Below, piece by piece: positions 1-7,648 of a stretch of DNA of 44,446 bases. Both the position numbers and the translations under genes were made by a program. Within the stretch, counting starts at the first letter, position 1; each line of letters starts with the position of its first letter. Source of the stretch: Bacillota bacterium. Its GTDB lineage: Bacteria > Bacillota > GCA-003054495 > Carboxydocellales > JAJZSN01. The notes beneath the pieces are model-generated. The model saw only the letters and a list, made by a program, of their open reading frames with translations, did not search any database and was not told the DNA's origin. Where the stretch lies: positions 1 to 44,446 of the forward strand of contig JAJZSN010000016.1 in the NCBI GenBank assembly GCA_021849745.1, in the 5' to 3' direction.

Positions 1-259
1 CCAGGGCGTTTACTGTATCCAGTACAGAGGCAAGTAATTGGCATTTGCCTTCTAGAACTTTATGTATTCGACTTAAACCATCAGGTTTGTTGCAAAATGG
101 ACAACAAACCTTTAGCTTTCCTTGCACCCCATGACAATCACAGGTCAAACAAGATTTGGAGTTTTCTTTTGTTTCGCCCTTTATTTTGTATTTCACAGAA
201 ACCTCTTCTTCCATCGTTTTAACCGAAATATTTTGACAAATATCACTTAATTCCTTCAT
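1..259 (-). CDS. Cys-rich hypothetical protein, C-terminus cut by window edge
   Basis: An open frame runs from ATG at 259 to the window edge (86 codons, no stop). The product is mostly polar and carries two cysteine clusters, CLTCDCHG and CCPFC, about 20 residues apart, which suggests a zinc-binding fold. No strong ribosome site precedes ATG 259. A GTG 27 bases upstream in the same frame is an alternative start. I do not recognise the family. Confidence 0.5.
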   Translation of the reverse strand, partial: MKELSDICQNISVKTMEEEVSVKYKIKGETKENSKSCLTCDCHGVQGKLKVCCPFCNKPDGLSRIHKVLEGKCQLLASVLDTVNAL

Positions 260-341
260 TATTTTTGTTTGATATAAAATTTGCACCCGTAGGATCTTTA
301 AATCATTTCATCTCTTTGGCTGTGAGTAGATCAATATAAAA

Positions 342-371
342 AACAGGCTACCCCCTGCAGGGGCAACCTGT
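342..371 (-). terminator. Rho-independent terminator of the 1389-389 gene pair
   Basis: Read on the minus strand, ACAGG-TTGCCCC pairs with GGGG-GTAGCCTGT, followed by a run of T. It lies just after the stop of the 389-1066 gene. Confidence 0.75.
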
Positions 372-388
372 CGTGTGTTCTTATTTAC

Positions 389-1066
389 TTACCAGCCGCA
401 GTTCCCCCAGTTGCTATAGCCTCTCTGGGACCACTGTCCATTGTTTTGCATATGATTGGGCCAGTTTTGGTTCATATTGTTGTTCCAGTTATTGTTGTAC
501 TGTTGTGTGCTCTGGGTGCTAGCGGCGGTTGCAGTGCTCTTTTGGTTTTGAGGGTAGTACTTACTATACCACTGTTGGCACATTTGCTGCATTGCCTGCC
601 AGTTTTGCTGACTCACTTGGCCGTTGGGCTGCTGTTGTCTGTACTGGTTATACATACCCAGGCAATATTTAATCATTTGCTCACGGGTCATTTGGCTGCC
701 GTTTAACATGGGGCAGTTGGGCACCCCCATTTGCACGCAAAGCTGATACATTTGGTTATACAGATCGTTCTGGTTGGTTGGTGCTTGTTGAGTATTGCTA
801 TTATTTGGGGTCGCAGTTTGGTTAGTGGTAGTGGAAGCCTGAGCCACTGTTACGGTCGGTTGCTGGGTGGTCTTAGTAGTTTGGCTAGTGGTTTGCTTGG
901 TGCTTTGGTTCGTATTGGTATTCATGTTCATATTCATGGGATTGGGGTCGTTTTTCATCATCTCTACCCAGGATTGAGCCGGGGCTGCATAGGCTACCCC
1001 CACTAAGCTAACACCCATGATCAGTACCAGTAAACTAAGGAGCCAACGTTTTTTCGGTAATTTCAA
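389..1066 (-). CDS. Exported Q/N/M-rich protein ending in NCGW
   Basis: This is a 225-residue secreted or surface protein of unknown function. I chose TTG 1066 as start: GAAAGGA lies 8 bases upstream, and the paralog at 26617-27237 has the same site and start in a region where no upstream ATG is shared. A signal peptide (KLPKKRW, a hydrophobic stretch, then AYA-A) is followed by WVEMMKNDPNPMNMNMN, then a T/N/Q-rich linker. A helical Met/Gln/Cys domain (NQMYQLCVQMG, NCPMLNGSQMTREQM, QQNWQAMQQMCQQWYSKYY) leads to an N/W-rich tail ending NWGNCGW. It sits 41 bases after the 1108-1389 gene, probably in one transcript. Other starts are ATG 1075 and GTG 1117. Confidence 0.85.
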   Translation of the reverse strand: MKLPKKRWLLSLLVLIMGVSLVGVAYAAPAQSWVEMMKNDPNPMNMNMNTNTNQSTKQTTSQTTKTTQQPTVTVAQASTTTNQTATPNNSNTQQAPTNQNDLYNQMYQLCVQMGVPNCPMLNGSQMTREQMIKYCLGMYNQYRQQQPNGQVSQQNWQAMQQMCQQWYSKYYPQNQKSTATAASTQSTQQYNNNWNNNMNQNWPNHMQNNGQWSQRGYSNWGNCGW

Positions 1067-1107
1067 ATTGAACATCCTTTCTACTAAATATTGTTTAAAT
1101 AGGTATC

Positions 1108-1389
1108 TTACCAGCACCAGCCTCCCATGCGCCAGCCGTTGTTGTAATAATTCGTGCTGTTATTATTGCTGTTGTTTTGGTACCAGTCATAGTTTGCCTG
1201 GTAGTTTGGATTGTTGTTAAACCAGGGGCACCAGTAACCGTAGCCACGATAGTTGTAAGATCCCTGTTGGCTTGGAACAGTTTGCTGTACTCCCGCCTTT
1301 GGCACGGTAGTTTGGGCGGCCAGGGCGGTGTTGAATGGCTGAGCTACCGCCAATAGCCCCAAAACTAAACTCTTTTTCGCTAACTTCAT
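1108..1389 (-). CDS. Small exported Y/N/W-rich protein ending in GGWCW
   Basis: This 93-residue protein has a signal peptide (MKLAKKSLVLGLLAVAQPF...ALA-A). A short mature part is rich in Asn, Tyr and Trp (YRGYGYWCPWFNNNP, NYDWYQNN) and ends GWRMGGWCW. GGAGAGGGGG lies about 8 bases before ATG 1389. The first gene of a two-gene unit, it has a four-box promoter 35 bases upstream. The aromatic, Cys-containing C-terminus is shared with many exported proteins in this locus. Function unknown. Confidence 0.85.
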   Translation of the reverse strand: MKLAKKSLVLGLLAVAQPFNTALAAQTTVPKAGVQQTVPSQQGSYNYRGYGYWCPWFNNNPNYQANYDWYQNNSNNNSTNYYNNGWRMGGWCW

Positions 1390-1423
1390 TTTTGTTTTCC
1401 CCCTCTCCTGTTGCTTTGAGCTT

Positions 1424-1476
1424 ATCTTAACAAACCAACATCACAGGAATGTCACAGGTATTTATCATTTTTGTGA
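1424..1476 (-). promoter_or_regulatory. Four-box promoter module 1
   Basis: Boxes TCACA / ATAAA / TGACA / TGATG start at 11-bp steps. The -10 hexamer TAAGAT begins 47 bases after the first box. It drives the 1389-389 gene pair. Confidence 0.8.
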
Positions 1477-1526
1477 TATTTCTTTGGGTGTGATCTATGT
1501 CATTGTCGAGATCTATCTGTAGTCCC

Positions 1527-1555
1527 TTGCTAAAATTTACAGATGGAGCCATACT
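1527..1555 (+). promoter_or_regulatory. Possible housekeeping promoter
   Basis: TTGCTA and CATACT are separated by 17 bases and point toward the small frame at 1584. Both hexamers are imperfect. Confidence 0.35.
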
Positions 1556-1583
1556 GAAAGAAGCATAGTAGGGGAGTGAGGTT

Positions 1584-1685
1584 AATGAGTGATTTTTTAA
1601 CCTCGGGCTGGTTGTTCATTGCCAGTTGGCTAGCTGCCACTCTTAAGCCAATACCGTGGAAGCCAAAGCCGCTGTACCGTTATTA
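1584..1685 (+). CDS. Possible 33-residue membrane peptide
   Basis: ATG 1584 has GGGGAG 8 bases upstream. The product is 33 residues with one hydrophobic segment (GWLFIASWLAA) and a basic, Pro-rich tail ending LYRY. It is the only support I see for a gene in the 590-base gap 1390-1978. A second frame (1656-1841) follows it out of phase and could be a shifted continuation. No homolog is recognised. Confidence 0.25.
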
Positions 1686-1918
1686 ACCCTCGCCCAACTG
1701 CTGGGTAACCTCTCTCGGGTTTGGTTTGGTCGCCAGAATCTCTTGGCAGCCCGTAGGTTATTTTGTGTTGGGAGCCATCCCCTTGAGTATCCTCGGTCCA
1801 AAGTATTTGTGAATTTACAAAGTGAACACTCTTTTTTTTAAGTGTCCTACCTACAGGTAGCATTTTACAACAAGAGCCTACTTTTTTACTATGTTCTGCT
1901 AATTACAAAAAATACACA

Positions 1919-1956
1919 ACAAAAATGCACCCGTCACCAAAATTCACGGGTGCATT
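1919..1956 (-). terminator. Terminator of the M23 peptidase gene
   Basis: On the minus strand AATGCACCCGT pairs perfectly with ACGGGTGCATT (11 bp), followed by TTTGTTG. Confidence 0.8.
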
Positions 1957-1978
1957 AAAATCCTGAGTTCTTGAATGA

Positions 1979-3385
1979 TTAAGCAAGGGGATTTTTGGGT
2001 TTACCGATCACCAATAGTTCAAAATGAATGTGAGGACCGGTTGATCTGCCGGTAGAACCAACCAGACCTATTATTTGGCCTTTATTAACAGTTTGCCCAG
2101 CCTTCACTTTTATTTTTGACATATGGGCATAACGAGTTACCTCTCCATTTGTGTGCTTTATTTCTACAAAATTACCATAACTGCCATACCAGAAGGCCCG
2201 GGTAACTTGCCCATTCCCGGCTGCCGGGATGGGATCTCCATAATTTCCTGCAATATCGATACCTTGATGGAATCTACCCCATCTCTGGCCAAAAGCTGAG
2301 GTTATGGCACCAGGTGGTCTGGTGATTCCACGAGAAGCAACCATCGTCTGTGAACTCTGTTCAATAATACGTGGCTGTGCTTCTTTTAAAACCTTTACAC
2401 CAAGTACCTGCCGTTTAGTCTCCAACCCGTTCACAAAAACGATTTGGTATTTAACTTCACTTATCCCTTTTTTCCCTTCTTGAATAACTTTACTCTGGCC
2501 ATAGGGTAGCTTTGGGGTTTTTCGAACCTGTTGAAGAAGTTCGATATTCTCCTGAACTGTTTTTTCTCCAACTGCAACTACGTTTAAAACCGGTGCCTGG
2601 GCACCTACAACTTTAACTTTTTGCCCAATTTGCATTATTTCCGGAGTAAATCCAGTATTGGCAGCCAGTAACTCTTCCGGGCTAATGTTGTAGGCATCGG
2701 CAATGCTCCAGATGGTATCTCCCTCTTTAACCGTATACATTTGTGTTGTTTCAGATACACCCTTAAGAACTCTGACAGCTTGCTCCTCTGCTAATATCTT
2801 ATCAACCGGCACAGACAGATCTACCAGATCGACTTTTTGTTGAAAGCTTACTTTATATTCAGGTTCAACCTGGTAGGTCTGTCGTATTTTTGTAAGGACT
2901 TGCTCCGCCGTTGCTCTATCCTTTACAGTTGCTATCAAGTTCCCGTCAACCTTTATTCCGACAGCACCAGCCTCGAAGGTCATGATCACAGACAAAAGGT
3001 TGCGTAGATCTTGCTGGGTCGCAAGACCCGATTTCTTAAAGCCCAGAAGTCTATATGTAACCTTTTGTTTTGTTTGAGCAGAATTGATTTTCCTTTGTTG
3101 TTCCTTAGCGAGAGAGTTAACCACTGCCTCTGCTGTGGCTTTATTTTTAACAACTGCCACTGGCAACCCATCCACTTCTACAGCACAGGCACTCCTATTT
3201 AGCACTGCAAAGATAATGCCCGACACCAAAAGACTAAATAATAAGATTATAAATCCAACTTTGACCCAAAATCGATTTTTTGGTGTCCACACCTTAAAAT
3301 TGGTAAGCTGGTTCTTATACTGCCTTATTAAGTTGCCTCTACCATATGGACTGACTATTTCTAAAGTTACATTTTCATGCTTCAC
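1979..3385 (-). CDS. Membrane-anchored M23 endopeptidase with LysM and G5 domains
   Basis: A 468-residue cell-wall hydrolase. One membrane segment lies at about 42-62. Two repeats with the sequence pattern V-DG-V-V-ATAE-V follow at about 68-180. A LysM domain (about 216-260, YTVKEGDTIWSIA) and a G5-like domain (about 266-340) precede a C-terminal M23 domain. The zinc ligands are visible: H373 and D377 in HQGID, and H452/H454 in GPHIHFE, with H421 in the active site. It probably cuts peptidoglycan cross-bridges from the outer membrane face. It has its own four-box promoter and terminator, so it is a single-gene unit. In sporulating relatives such proteins resemble SpoIIQ-type or YabE-linked enzymes. 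Which role applies here is not shown by the sequence. Confidence 0.9.
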   Translation of the reverse strand: MKHENVTLEIVSPYGRGNLIRQYKNQLTNFKVWTPKNRFWVKVGFIILLFSLLVSGIIFAVLNRSACAVEVDGLPVAVVKNKATAEAVVNSLAKEQQRKINSAQTKQKVTYRLLGFKKSGLATQQDLRNLLSVIMTFEAGAVGIKVDGNLIATVKDRATAEQVLTKIRQTYQVEPEYKVSFQQKVDLVDLSVPVDKILAEEQAVRVLKGVSETTQMYTVKEGDTIWSIADAYNISPEELLAANTGFTPEIMQIGQKVKVVGAQAPVLNVVAVGEKTVQENIELLQQVRKTPKLPYGQSKVIQEGKKGISEVKYQIVFVNGLETKRQVLGVKVLKEAQPRIIEQSSQTMVASRGITRPPGAITSAFGQRWGRFHQGIDIAGNYGDPIPAAGNGQVTRAFWYGSYGNFVEIKHTNGEVTRYAHMSKIKVKAGQTVNKGQIIGLVGSTGRSTGPHIHFELLVIGKPKNPLA

Positions 3386-3407
3386 TGCTTTATTCCTCCT
3401 TGGCCTT

Positions 3408-3460
3408 AATCTACCATTGTTTTGTCACAGCACTGTCACATGAACTTAAACTTTTTGTCA
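3408..3460 (-). promoter_or_regulatory. Four-box promoter module 2
   Basis: Boxes TGACA / TTAAG / TGACA / TGACA at 11-bp steps, with -10 TAGATT at the standard 47-base offset. It drives the M23 peptidase gene. Confidence 0.75.
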
Positions 3461-3482
3461 AAATCGACATTTGGTTCTTATG

Positions 3483-3533
3483 TTACAAAATTTTACATCC
3501 TGTGACATGCTAAAAGAATACATAAGGTATAAT
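3483..3533 (+). promoter_or_regulatory. Four-box promoter module 3
   Basis: TTACA, TTACA and TGACA occur at 10-bp steps and the perfect -10 TATAAT is at 3528-3533. It is 23 bases from module 2 on the other strand. It reads toward the 3673 gene. Confidence 0.7.
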
Positions 3534-3576
3534 TTAGAAATTGGGAGAGGAGGAAAGTTCTTTAAAAATTTATTTT

Positions 3577-3606
3577 CCCCACATAAAAATTGACTAAGTT
3601 TCGGAT
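3577..3606 (+). promoter_or_regulatory. SigI-type promoter a
   Basis: CCCCACATAAA, 14 bases, then CGGAT. It lies downstream of module 3, so the 3673 gene has two stacked promoters. Confidence 0.7.
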
Positions 3607-3672
3607 GTATTTATGGATGACCGAGAAATTAAGTTCGGTCTAAAAATATCCAAGAAAGGAAAGGATAAAGGG

Positions 3673-4275
3673 TTGATACTACATAAGAAGTGGTTCTTAA
3701 CGTCACTGGTGGTAGTACTAGGCATTGCCATCGTAGGTGTTGCGAATGCCGCTACCATCAAAAACAGTCTGGCAGACCAATCCCCCAAAGCCTCGACAAG
3801 CATTACCGTTTCATCAGCAGTAAGTGCGGATCTGGTTAACCAGATGATCCAAAACTGCTGGCAATTCAACCAGACTCTGGTTGACCAGTGGGTAAAGACT
3901 TCCGGACTAAGCCAACAGGATCTTTTAAAAATGGAACAGAGTTGGATGCAGGGAGTAATGCAGCAAAATCCCAACCTTACCCTGCAAGAGGCTTTAAAAA
4001 TGGAACAAACCTGGCTGCTGAACAATATAGCTAATTTCCAAAAGGTGGCCATGATTCCCCAGCAGTCCCAAACCCAACAGGCCCAGACAAAGCAACAAGT
4101 TCAGCCGACTCAGCAAGTCCAGCCAGCTCAACAAGTACAGCAGCCTCAACAAAGTCAGCCGACAGTGAGACCCCAAACTCCTCCGGTTCAGAAGACATAC
4201 CAGACACCATACTACGGAAATAGAAATTACTCTTATGGAAACAGAAATTATTCAAATTGGAATTGCGGATGGTAA
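3673..4275 (+). CDS. Exported Met/Gln-rich helical protein ending in WNCGW
   Basis: A 200-residue exported protein. TTG 3673 is chosen because AGGAAAGG stands 8 bases before it and it gives a normal signal peptide (ILHKKWFL...GIAIVGVANA-A). The longer frame from ATG 3613 has no ribosome site. The mature part has a domain with repeated pattern MIQNCWQFNQ, LLKMEQSWMQGVMQQNP, ALKMEQTWLLNNIANFQ. A Q/P-rich linker and a Y/N/R tail (YGNRNYS twice) then end in NWNCGW. It is clearly paralogous to the 6950-7498 product. Function unknown. Confidence 0.85.
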   Translation: MILHKKWFLTSLVVVLGIAIVGVANAATIKNSLADQSPKASTSITVSSAVSADLVNQMIQNCWQFNQTLVDQWVKTSGLSQQDLLKMEQSWMQGVMQQNPNLTLQEALKMEQTWLLNNIANFQKVAMIPQQSQTQQAQTKQQVQPTQQVQPAQQVQQPQQSQPTVRPQTPPVQKTYQTPYYGNRNYSYGNRNYSNWNCGW

Positions 4276-4288
4276 CCTAGTAGATAAG

Positions 4289-4318
4289 CCGGGAAGAAAC
4301 CCCGGCTTATCTTTTTTT
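4289..4318 (+). terminator. Terminator of the 3673 gene
   Basis: AAGCCGGG pairs with CCCGGCTT around GAAGAAAC, followed by ATC and seven T. Confidence 0.8.
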
Positions 4319-4323
4319 GCACA

Positions 4324-4370
4324 CAAGAAAGGTGCGCTTAAGTCTATTCCCTTAATGCGCACCTTTCTTG
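4324..4370. repeat. Perfect 14-bp inverted repeat
   Basis: CAAGAAAGGTGCGC (4324-4337) and its reverse complement (4357-4370) flank a 19-base loop. There is no T tract, so it is either a second weak terminator or an RNA hairpin. Confidence 0.6.
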
Positions 4371-4465
4371 CTTAAGTATAAAAAACCGTTTTTTATTCCC
4401 AATTGAGAGCCATAAGCTCAGTGAGTTATTCCTTAAAATATCCAATTATATTTTGCTGGTAAGGT

Positions 4466-4514
4466 AAAAAAAATGCCCAATTTCTTGGGCTAAGCACTAG
4501 GCGCGTGTTACATG
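4466..4514 (-). ncRNA. Predicted small RNA 1 (about 49 nt)
   Basis: Four-box module 4 has a perfect -10 (TATAAT, 4521-4526). The predicted start is about 4514. Only 24 bases later comes the terminator GCCCAA-GAAA-TTGGGC with eight T. No start codon with a ribosome site lies between. Small RNA 2 at 23850-23906 has the same terminator stem. Confidence 0.55.
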
Positions 4515-4520
4515 TATTAA

Positions 4521-4573
4521 ATTATACCTAGTGTTTGTAACAGCAAAGTCACAAGTAATTAACATTTTTGTGA
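4521..4573 (-). promoter_or_regulatory. Four-box promoter module 4
   Basis: Boxes TCACA / TTAAT / TGACT / TTACA with -10 TATAAT at offset 47. No protein gene follows, only predicted small RNA 1. Confidence 0.75.
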
Positions 4574-4695
4574 TATTACAATCCACATCAAAAAGTACCA
4601 GAACTTTTTTAAATCTACTTTTTAAAACCAGCGGCTATCAGGATTAACGGCTAGTTCGCTGTTAGAAATACTAGTTGATAGTATTATTTCTAATG

Positions 4696-4732
4696 CAAAA
4701 GGCTTGCATCATTAGGACGCAAGCCTTTTATC
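4696..4732 (-). terminator. Terminator of the 4737-5429 gene
   Basis: AAAAGGCTTGC pairs with GCAAGCCTTTT around a 13-base loop. It is nearly symmetric, so it may act in both directions. Confidence 0.7.
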
Positions 4733-4736
4733 TATT

Positions 4737-5429
4737 TTACCAACCCCAATTGGAGTTTCCTCGGCTCCACTGTTGGCCGCCGTTGCTGTTGGATTGTTGT
4801 TTCTTGGACATCGCATCCATCCAAGCTTTGTCCATCTCAAGCATTTGTTCCGGAGTCATGTTCATCATCTGCTGGTTCGTATTGATACAATTCTGCATCA
4901 TCTGGGTATAAACATCATTCTGAACGGGTTGCTGAACGTTCTTTTTAGCTGCCGCAGGTGCCTGGTTTGGGGTAGCTGTATTATTGGTATTACCGGTGGT
5001 AGCTGTGTTATTTGTCTGGGTGGTGGAACTATTAGCCCCGGTATTTGCAGTGCTAGTATCGGTATTAGTGTTCGTATTGTTAGTATTGGTATTGGTGTTC
5101 ATATTGGCGTTCGCATTGGGGGTGCTGGCAGTATTATTGTTTGTACTGGCATTTGTGCTAGGGGTGATACCAGTCTGGGTATCAACTGCAGCAGGTGTAG
5201 TTGTAGGTGTAGGTGTAGTTGTAGGTGCAGTTACGCTTGTTCCTGTGTTAGTATTAGTGTTAGTGGTGGTGGTATTCATGTTCATGGGCATGGGATTGGG
5301 GTCATTTTGGATCCAACCGGCCATCTTTTGCTGAAAATCAACGGGAACTGCAGCGTTAGCTATGCCCAGGGAACCTACTGCCAGACAAAGAGTAAGGGTA
5401 AAGGGAAGAATCTTTTTCTTAAAGTCCAT
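4737..5429 (-). CDS. Exported T/N-repeat protein ending in NWGW
   Basis: A 230-residue exported protein. AGGAGG lies 9 bases before ATG 5429. A signal peptide (MDFKKKILPFTLTLCLAVG...NA-A) is followed by GWIQNDPNPMPMNMNT, the Met-rich motif also found in the 389 and 26617 products. A 120-residue low-complexity T/N linker then leads to a short helical part (DVYTQMMQNCINTNQQMMNMTPEQMLEM) and the tail RGNSNWGW. The upstream promoter is SigI-type only. Function unknown. Confidence 0.85.
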   Translation of the reverse strand: MDFKKKILPFTLTLCLAVGSLGIANAAVPVDFQQKMAGWIQNDPNPMPMNMNTTTTNTNTNTGTSVTAPTTTPTPTTTPAAVDTQTGITPSTNASTNNNTASTPNANANMNTNTNTNNTNTNTDTSTANTGANSSTTQTNNTATTGNTNNTATPNQAPAAAKKNVQQPVQNDVYTQMMQNCINTNQQMMNMTPEQMLEMDKAWMDAMSKKQQSNSNGGQQWSRGNSNWGW

Positions 5430-5479
5430 GTTTGATTTACCTCCTAAATTTTTAGCTTGGGGAGCGCTCCTGTTGAGTT

Positions 5480-5509
5480 ATTCGAAACCCTCTCTTTTTT
5501 TATGTGGGG
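5480..5509 (-). promoter_or_regulatory. SigI-type promoter b
   Basis: CCCCACATAAA, 14 bases, then CGAAT on the minus strand, 51 bases before the 5429 start. This copy has the classical CGAA -10 known for SigI. Confidence 0.75.
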
Positions 5510-5609
5510 AAAATTATATTTTTTTACGTAGTGTTAAAATCAAATTTTTTCCTTCTTAATTTAAACCAGTGTTGTTAGTTACAAAAACCTTATTTAACCA
5601 GCTCAATTC

Positions 5610-5639
5610 ACCCACATAAAACCAGCCCTTTTTTCGGAA
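5610..5639 (+). promoter_or_regulatory. SigI-type promoter c
   Basis: ACCCACATAAA, 14 bases, then CGGAA. It precedes the orphan rsgI-like gene at 5743, which fits SigI control of an anti-SigI gene. Confidence 0.75.
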
Positions 5640-5742
5640 ATTTATTTAAAGAAGTGATTTCTGATGCCTTTATATCATCTTATCCGGAGTAAGATTTTTA
5701 TCTCTACAGGCTTAGACCATATTCAGAAAGAGGTTGTTGCGC

Positions 5743-6852
5743 ATGAAAGCAAAAGCTATGGTGGCTAAAATAAACCCAGACAATTCATTGATGGTGGTTT
5801 TTACAGAAGACCGGCGGTTTGTTAACCTACCTTTACCGGATAATCCCCCTCCTTTAGGCTCAACCATTCAGGTTGATTTACCGTCTGAAAAGAATTCCCT
5901 AAAAGGCTTATTAAGTACAAAATGGCTGGCGGTGGCGGCTATGCTAATGGTGGTACTAGCCATCGGTATGTTCAGTACCCTGGGGGTCTCACCGGTAGCC
6001 GCCTACGTCAACCTGGACATGAAGCCCAGCTTGCAGTTATCCGTAGATGACCAGGGTAAAGTAAAGGGAATTACCGCTCTCAATGATGAGGGTAAAAAAC
6101 TGATCAATAAGATCGATGCCGACAATCAAGACCTCTATGGCCTGACTGGGGAGATTGTTCAAAAAGCAGATCAATTGGGTTATTTGGATGGGCAAAAGGA
6201 TAATTTGGTGATGGTCAGTGTAACCAAGGTAAAGGATTCTGCCAATAGCCAAATTGACGAAAATAAGCTTCGTACTGTCATTCACGACCAGTTGAGTGCC
6301 AAACGCTACCCCGGTTATGTGGTGGTTAATGAAACCGATATGGATCACTGGCAGCGGGCACAAAAATCAGGCTATAGTGTAAACCAATTGCTGATCTCCG
6401 AACAGGCTAAGACAAAAGGTATTGCCATTGATCCTCAGGCAATGCAAAAGCAGGATTATATGGAGGCGATGAAAAATTCTCACACTTCTGTTCCCATGCT
6501 GTTCCCAGAAAACAGCTGTGAGGTAACCTGGGCCAACAAAAATAGTACAGTCGGGGAGACTAAAACATACAGCAATCAAGCTCCCACCAACGGTGGCACC
6601 CCAAAATGGTCTGGCAACCAGCAATGGCAAAATAACCAAAACTGGAAATCCCAACAACAACAGCAGAACTGGCAGCCACAACAACAAGGCGGACATCAAA
6701 CTCCCGCTCCCCAGCATATGCAAGAGGATCAAACAAATAGAAGCAACCAGTGGCAAGAAGATTCCCAGGGAAATTGGCAAGGGGATGAAAACTGGCGTGA
6801 TCAAGAAAGTAGGGAAAGATCTTACGGGCAAAAATCTCGCAGTAATTGGTGA
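5743..6852 (+). CDS. rsgI: RsgI-type anti-sigma factor, orphan, with Q/W-rich ectodomain
   Basis: A 369-residue membrane anti-sigma factor. The cytoplasmic RsgI N-terminal domain (1-55, MVVFTEDRRFVNLPLP) would hold a SigI-type sigma. One membrane segment lies at about 61-80. The conserved periplasm-side segment SPVAAYVNLDMKPSLQLSVD continues into the RsgI middle domain (to about 235). A Q/N/W-rich tail of about 120 residues ends KSRSNW. ATG 5743 has AAAGAGG 9 bases upstream. The partner sigma gene is not adjacent, unlike the 14283-16339 pair. Candidates are the SigI at 14283 or the half-sigma at 12438. The first 95 residues align closely with the second RsgI, so the two are paralogs. Confidence 0.9.
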   Translation: MKAKAMVAKINPDNSLMVVFTEDRRFVNLPLPDNPPPLGSTIQVDLPSEKNSLKGLLSTKWLAVAAMLMVVLAIGMFSTLGVSPVAAYVNLDMKPSLQLSVDDQGKVKGITALNDEGKKLINKIDADNQDLYGLTGEIVQKADQLGYLDGQKDNLVMVSVTKVKDSANSQIDENKLRTVIHDQLSAKRYPGYVVVNETDMDHWQRAQKSGYSVNQLLISEQAKTKGIAIDPQAMQKQDYMEAMKNSHTSVPMLFPENSCEVTWANKNSTVGETKTYSNQAPTNGGTPKWSGNQQWQNNQNWKSQQQQQNWQPQQQGGHQTPAPQHMQEDQTNRSNQWQEDSQGNWQGDENWRDQESRERSYGQKSRSNW

Positions 6853-6865
6853 TAAAAAATAATTT

Positions 6866-6895
6866 CCCCACATAAATTTACTTTTACTTACGGAT
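6866..6895 (+). promoter_or_regulatory. SigI-type promoter d
   Basis: CCCCACATAAA, 14 bases, then CGGAT. It starts 13 bases after the rsgI stop and drives the 6950 gene. Confidence 0.75.
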
Positions 6896-6949
6896 ATTTT
6901 CTTAAAGGAGGAGAGGGCTTACAAACATACCAAAGAAAGGATGAGCAAG

Positions 6950-7498
6950 ATGAAGGTCAACAACAAATGGTTACTTATTTTATTGATTGTGGCACTGGGT
7001 ATCGCCATTGTGGGAGTGGCCAACGCCGATACCACGAATAGTAGCCAGGCCGATCAAACGGCAACCGTTACAGTTACCCCGGCAGTGAATGTTGCCACTA
7101 CGGTTACACCGGATCAAGTAAAACAAATGATTCAAAATTGTTGGCAGTTAAACCAGGCTATGATTGATCAGTGGTCCAAGGTTACCGGCCTAACTAAAGA
7201 CGATCTTCTCAAGATGGAAATGACTTGGATGCAGGCAGTTATGCAGCAAAACCCCAGCCTGAGCCTGCAAGATGCAGTAAAGATGGAGCAGACCTGGATG
7301 ATGAACAGCCTGACCAATTATCAATCGTCCAAGCAGATCCAAACAACTCAAATCCAGCAAACCCAGACACAGCAAGCACCGCAACAGAACTTGGCTCCTC
7401 AGAACCCTCCACAACAGCAGGTTTACCCGAGATCCTACAATGGTAACAGACAATATTATGGCTGGAATTGCCCCTGGAACTACAATTACTGCTGGTAA
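6950..7498 (+). CDS. Exported Met/Gln-rich helical protein ending in NYCW
   Basis: A 182-residue exported protein, paralog of the 3673 product. ATG 6950 has AAAGG 9 bases upstream; ATG 6941 is too close to it. A signal peptide (KVNNKWLLILLIVALGIAIVG, VANA-D) precedes the domain MIQNCWQLNQ, LLKMEMTWMQAVMQQNP and AVKMEQTWMMNSLTNYQ. A Q/T/P linker and a Y/N/W tail end in WNYNYCW. It follows the orphan rsgI gene under its own SigI-type promoter, so it is probably SigI output. Function unknown. Confidence 0.85.
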   Translation: MKVNNKWLLILLIVALGIAIVGVANADTTNSSQADQTATVTVTPAVNVATTVTPDQVKQMIQNCWQLNQAMIDQWSKVTGLTKDDLLKMEMTWMQAVMQQNPSLSLQDAVKMEQTWMMNSLTNYQSSKQIQTTQIQQTQTQQAPQQNLAPQNPPQQQVYPRSYNGNRQYYGWNCPWNYNYCW

Positions 7499-7527
7499 GC
7501 CCTTCTCTCTTCATAATAGGATATTAG

Positions 7528-7561
7528 AATAAAAAACTCCGGCCAAAACCGGAGTTTTTTT
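7528..7561 (+). terminator. Terminator of the 6950 gene
   Basis: AAAAAACTCCGG pairs with CCGGAGTTTTTTT around CCAAAA. Confidence 0.85.
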
Positions 7562-7648
7562 GTCTTTGTTACCGCTAATAAATGTAGCCTAGTTATTAGA
7601 TTATGTATTATCCGAGTTTTTTCCTGGATCGTTGCATTCATTTTTTGT

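Noticed and set aside
446..1006. Plus-strand hydrophobic frames opposite the 389-1066 gene
   Set aside because: They are mirror images of a low-complexity Q/N/T-rich gene and lack ribosome sites. The same applies opposite 4737-5429, 8991-10421 and 26617-27237.
1630..1863. Minus-strand frame of 77 codons and overlapping plus-strand frame 1656-1841
   Set aside because: No ribosome site or signal, composition typical of chance frames. Only the 33-codon frame at 1584 has a plausible start.
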